NCBI GenBank assembly: GCA_019750335.1
Contig: JAIEOQ010000005.1
Span: forward strand, 124,001-188,000
DNA length: 64,000 nucleotides
Direction: 5' to 3'
Source of the DNA: Candidatus Obscuribacterales bacterium
Lineage (GTDB): Bacteria; Cyanobacteriota; Vampirovibrionia; Obscuribacterales; Obscuribacteraceae
The translations under genes and the position numbers were made by a program. A model generated the notes under the pieces. That model was not told the DNA's origin, ran no database searches, and saw only the letters and a program-made list of their open reading frames with translations. Position 1 is the stretch's first letter, and the number at the start of each line of letters is the position of its first letter. Positions 61,401-64,000 of the stretch are shown here, one piece after another.

Positions 61401-61514
61401 CAGGAAGAGCTGGAGCAATTAATTGCCATGGCTGAGTCTGAAGTTGCCGAAGCTGAGGCGGCGGCCAATTCTCAAGAGAAAAGTGATAACAATAAAAGTG
61501 CCCAAGAGGTCTAA
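58500..61514 (+). CDS. secA: Preprotein translocase ATPase SecA
   Basis: A 1004-residue SecA, the motor that drives unfolded preproteins through SecYEG. Seen: [13 protein letters not shown], Walker A [18 protein letters not shown] (TGEGKT 141-146), [29 protein letters not shown], the preprotein-binding region, [37 protein letters not shown], and the helical wing and scaffold. An insertion of about 80 residues lies in the second nucleotide-binding half (residues about 505-585, [14 protein letters not shown] onward), as in SecA of Cyanobacteria and some other phyla. The C-terminal zinc-binding CxCxSGxxxxxC(H/C) motif is missing; it ends in an acidic tail. SD AGGAG 11 nt upstream. Confidence 0.98.
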   Translation: [1004 protein letters not shown]

Positions 61515-61532
61515 AAGCAGAGGTCGCTCTTT

Positions 61533-62270
61533 ATGAAGATCTTATCTTTTAGTACCAGCGGGATGGCTATCCAGCTGGCACTTTTGGATGGCGAACGCTT
61601 GATTCTTGAACGCTCGTGTATGCCTCAGGCAAGCAATCGTCAAGAATCAGCTTCCATGTTGTTGCCGACAATTGACGAGGCGATAAAAGAAGTCGGTTGG
61701 TCTCAAAGCAGTTTGGATTTAATCGTCGTCGATATCGGACCGGGAAGTTTTACCGGTGTGCGTGTCTCTGTAGTTACGGCGCGTACTCTCGGGCAAGGGC
61801 TTAATTTACCCGTAGCCGGTATCTCTACTCTTGAAGCTATGGCATATGGCCGCTCGCGTCCTTGTTTTGTGGCAATGCATGCCGGTCCGGGCAAATTTTT
61901 TCTTGCTGCATTTGCTGATTCGGCGAAGGAAGTTTTGGCGCCTTTACGCACAGCTGCTTACGGGGGAATTGAAGAGCTTAAAGCGCAGCGCGGCGAATTG
62001 GATTTAATTGTTGATCAAGGGGCTGCGGAAGCGCTGGCTCAAGCCGGTATCCCTTGCCAAATTTTTGCGCAGAATATCGCAACAGAAGCAGCCTTTTTGG
62101 CATACAATCGAGTATCTTTACAGGAATCTCTTGGCAATGGCGAATTCAGCCGTTCGACCCTGACAGCCTCTTTTCCCTGGCAATCGGTTGTGCCACTATA
62201 CTTGCGTAATCCTTCGGTGACCCTGAAAAAACACAATGGAATTGCACATACGCCAAATGACCCTAGCTGA
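61533..62270 (+). CDS. tsaB: tRNA threonylcarbamoyladenosine biosynthesis protein TsaB
   Basis: A 245-residue ASKHA-fold protein. The start MKILSFSTSGMAIQLALLDG and VVDIGPGSFTGVRVSVVTARTLGQGL are the TsaB signatures, as is GISTLEAMAY. TsaB lacks TsaD's metal-binding His pair and acts as its partner in making t6A37 on tRNAs that read ANN codons. Its 3' end overlaps rimI by 35 bp, and the tsaB-rimI order is common in bacteria. It begins 18 bp after secA. Confidence 0.93.
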   Translation: MKILSFSTSGMAIQLALLDGERLILERSCMPQASNRQESASMLLPTIDEAIKEVGWSQSSLDLIVVDIGPGSFTGVRVSVVTARTLGQGLNLPVAGISTLEAMAYGRSRPCFVAMHAGPGKFFLAAFADSAKEVLAPLRTAAYGGIEELKAQRGELDLIVDQGAAEALAQAGIPCQIFAQNIATEAAFLAYNRVSLQESLGNGEFSRSTLTASFPWQSVVPLYLRNPSVTLKKHNGIAHTPNDPS

Positions 62271-62799
62271 TCTCGACCAAGTCATGGAAATCGAGCCGGT
62301 AGCATTTGGCAGTCACCATTGGTCGCGTCAGTCTTTTATTAATGAGATAAACAATCAAAACAGCAAATATTTTGCTGCTGTTGACGGTGCTACCGGCTTA
62401 ATTTGCGGGTATTCCGGCTTTTGGCTTATCGGTGAAGAGGCTCATATTACTACCCTTGCCGTGCACCCTGATTACAGACGATGTGGTATTGGGGAGCGCC
62501 TTCTTATCAACGATATTGAAGCGGCATTAAATCTCAGCGCTACCTGGATACTTTTAGAGGTAAGGGCCTCCAACGATTCGGCACAAAACCTGTATCATAA
62601 GTATGGTTTCAGAAGTATGGGGGTACGCCGCCGCTATTATCAAGATAATGACGAAGATGCTCTTGTGCTTTGGAAAGAAAGTATTTCCGCTCCCGAATTC
62701 AAGCTTCTTTTAGCGAAACGCTTAGAAGACTTGGGAGTAAAAAAACAAGGCGACGAATGGAGCTTTGTTCTGCCGGGTGTGCGAAATCAGTCTCAGTAA
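62236..62799 (+). CDS. rimI: GNAT N-acetyltransferase, RimI type
   Basis: A 187-residue GNAT protein: IRQMTLADLDQVMEIEPVAF, W in HHWSRQSFINEI, EEAHITTLAVHPDYRRCGIGERLL (acetyl-CoA R/Q-x-x-G-x-G/A loop as RRCGIG), LEVRASNDSAQNLYHKYGFRSMGVRRRYYQDNDEDALVL. RimI acetylates the N-terminus of ribosomal protein S18 in E. coli; in many phyla its true target is unclear. The C-terminal 40 residues extend past the usual 150. It overlaps tsaB by 35 bp, so the two are coupled. Confidence 0.9.
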   Translation: MELHIRQMTLADLDQVMEIEPVAFGSHHWSRQSFINEINNQNSKYFAAVDGATGLICGYSGFWLIGEEAHITTLAVHPDYRRCGIGERLLINDIEAALNLSATWILLEVRASNDSAQNLYHKYGFRSMGVRRRYYQDNDEDALVLWKESISAPEFKLLLAKRLEDLGVKKQGDEWSFVLPGVRNQSQ

Positions 62800-62822
62800 T
62801 AGATGGTGTCGGAGAAAAAACA

Positions 62823-63650
62823 TTGTCCTCAAGGATAAGACAAAATCTACGCAATTTGCGCAAAAAATCGCTTATTGGCCAGATCGTCTTAACTCTTCTT
62901 TCAGTGGAGCTGCTTTTTTTCGCTACTTTCGCCTCTCTTAAATTACCCACCCCAACCAAAAACAATCTTGAACGTTATGTTCGTTCTCAGGTTTGTCTGT
63001 TGGTTGCTGAGTTACCTGCCGATCTGCAATCTAGAGCTCAGGCTGTGTTTCCTGAACTTTCTCAACCGGTGGAGTCGGTACGTGTCGGCTCCTATACGGC
63101 TGTACTACCGCTGGCGGTGGCACTTGGCTATGTGCTCGGCTTGCCTTTGTGTTTGATTTCGGTTTCAATCTTTTTTCTGCTTGGCATAATCGGTCCCAAG
63201 CTTGGTTTGTTTATGTTCGCTTCCGGCGGCGGTTTTGATTATTGGCGCGAGCCAGGGTTTGGTTATTTGGCAGGACTGATGGCCGGCTCTTGGTTTGCCG
63301 CTCGGATCAATATCGACGACCGTAAATCTTGGCGTCAAGCGTTGTCGGCTGTCGGTGGTGTGCTTGTCGTGCATATATGCGGTCTAGCTTATTTAGTTGG
63401 CAGCAGCATTCTCATTCTTTTGACTGAAGGACAAAGCGCTTATCTGAGCTGGCAGCCCTGGCTCTCCGAGCAAATGCGCAATCTCAGTTCTTATGTACTG
63501 CCCTATGACTTGCTCTTTGCTTTCCTTTTAATCGGTATTTGTTTTCCTTTGCGATGGTTGGTGCATTTATTGACCTCGCCGGATGTTGTTGGTCGTAAGC
63601 TGAATCGCGCTACACAGCAAGCAGATGTATTATCGGAGCCCAGTGTATAA
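62823..63650 (+). CDS. BioY-like membrane protein (possible biotin transporter S component)
   Basis: A 275-residue membrane protein. A TTG at 62823 has GGAG at 8 nt; longer readings lie inside rimI. After a basic N-terminus and one helix there is an outer loop, then PLAVALGYVLGLPLCLISVSIF, IIGPKLGLFMFASGGG, and FGYLAGLMAGSWFAARI, the BioY-like GYLLGF/AAxxxG region. BioY is the substrate-binding (S) component of energy-coupling-factor transporters for biotin. It is longer than typical BioY (about 190) owing to N-terminal and C-terminal additions, and no EcfT/EcfA gene is nearby. Family is probable; substrate is not proven. Confidence 0.6.
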   Translation: MSSRIRQNLRNLRKKSLIGQIVLTLLSVELLFFATFASLKLPTPTKNNLERYVRSQVCLLVAELPADLQSRAQAVFPELSQPVESVRVGSYTAVLPLAVALGYVLGLPLCLISVSIFFLLGIIGPKLGLFMFASGGGFDYWREPGFGYLAGLMAGSWFAARINIDDRKSWRQALSAVGGVLVVHICGLAYLVGSSILILLTEGQSAYLSWQPWLSEQMRNLSSYVLPYDLLFAFLLIGICFPLRWLVHLLTSPDVVGRKLNRATQQADVLSEPSV

Positions 63651-63652
63651 AA

Positions 63653-64000
63653 ATGCCTCTTAAGTTGGAATGTGGAAACAAGCGTAATATGATTTTTGCC
63701 GGATTAGCGTCATTGGGAGCTTTGGCTGCAGGAACTTACTGGTATGCCAGTCGGGTTGAAGCGCGCCGTTTTAAGCTTGAAGTAGTAAACGTGATTACTG
63801 GAGCCGGTCATGAACCGTTAGCTGAAGCCGAAGCTGTTGCCGGACGACACCCGCTTTCTTTGCGTGTGTTGCACCTTTCCGATTTGCATTTATCTAAGCC
63901 AGAATCGGTCAAAATTGATTTTGTGCGACGAGTTACAGATGATGATTTTGATCTGATTCTTTTTACCGGAGATATTTTTGAAAATTATTCCGGGATTGAA
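63653..64000 (+). CDS. Metallophosphoesterase, 3'-partial (runs off the window)
   Basis: Reading from the ATG at 63653, 2 bp after the BioY-like stop, the frame stays open to the end of the window (116 codons). After a short N-terminal anchor (NMIFAGLASLGALAAGTYWYAS) and a linker, VLHLSDLHLSKPE and LILFTGDIFENY match the first two metal-binding motifs (D-x-H and G-D) of calcineurin-like phosphoesterases. The membrane-anchored subgroup includes YkuE/LpxH-like enzymes. The substrate cannot be told and the rest lies beyond 64000. Confidence 0.85.
   Translation, partial: MPLKLECGNKRNMIFAGLASLGALAAGTYWYASRVEARRFKLEVVNVITGAGHEPLAEAEAVAGRHPLSLRVLHLSDLHLSKPESVKIDFVRRVTDDDFDLILFTGDIFENYSGIE

Noticed and set aside
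62800..62822. Biotin-responsive riboswitch or BirA operator before the BioY-like gene
   Set aside because: Only 23 bp separate it from rimI; no room for an aptamer and no BirA-like palindrome.

Overview
The window is a gene-dense bacterial chromosome segment with no phage, transposase, rRNA or CRISPR. It holds about 51 protein genes and one tRNA. The organism is probably diderm with peptidoglycan and type IV pili. Several traits recall the non-photosynthetic relatives of Cyanobacteria (Vampirovibrionia/Melainabacteria, for example Obscuribacterales): a DprA-like 'recombination-mediator protein A' of cyanobacterial type, WG-repeat proteins, DUF4388 signalling proteins and the style of the pilins. 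That placement is inferred from family content only. TTG and GTG starts with good Shine-Dalgarno (SD) sequences are common, so many starts given here were chosen by SD.

Layout. 1-9.4 kb: an envelope locus with a translationally coupled operon of AMMECR1, alpha-2-macroglobulin (intact CTEQ thioester) and VanW, divergent from a small penicillin-binding transpeptidase with a Tat-like leader; two secreted proteins of unknown function follow. 9.4-16 kb: an MFS organic-anion transporter, an FMN alpha-hydroxy-acid oxidase, a TauE/SafE - DUF1634 - ClC operon and a SpoIID-type lytic transglycosylase. 16-20 kb: an aminotransferase, a triple zinc-ribbon protein, two convergent WG-repeat paralogues that look AT-richer than their surroundings, and tRNA-Phe. 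20-32 kb: a GAF/degenerate-GGDEF/DUF4388 protein, a class V aminotransferase, DedA, and an operon of DegT aminotransferase, hexapeptide acyltransferase, GT-C-like membrane protein and S9 peptidase. 32-45 kb: a ribbon-helix-helix protein with a lysine-rich tail, two GT9 glycosyltransferases, Ndk, a UvrD/PcrA helicase, the DprA-like protein, MraY, a TPR protein, a histidine kinase with an HD-GYP response regulator, and an LCP ligase. 45-57 kb: tandem type IV pilins behind a strong promoter and a structured leader, two YfhO-like membrane proteins, a membrane spermidine-synthase-like protein with TPRs, and an MBL-fold hydrolase. 57-64 kb: RlmN, SecA, TsaB, RimI, a BioY-like protein and the start of a metallophosphoesterase.

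The common theme is the cell envelope: wall synthesis and remodelling (MraY, transpeptidase, SpoIID, LCP, VanW), surface glycans (GT9, DegT/acyltransferase, GT-C, YfhO), export (SecA) and surface appendages (pilins), with c-di-GMP-type and two-component signalling alongside. All eight convergent gene junctions in the window are separated by 6 bp or less or overlap, by up to 119 bp. No intrinsic terminator with a U-tract lies between any of these pairs.
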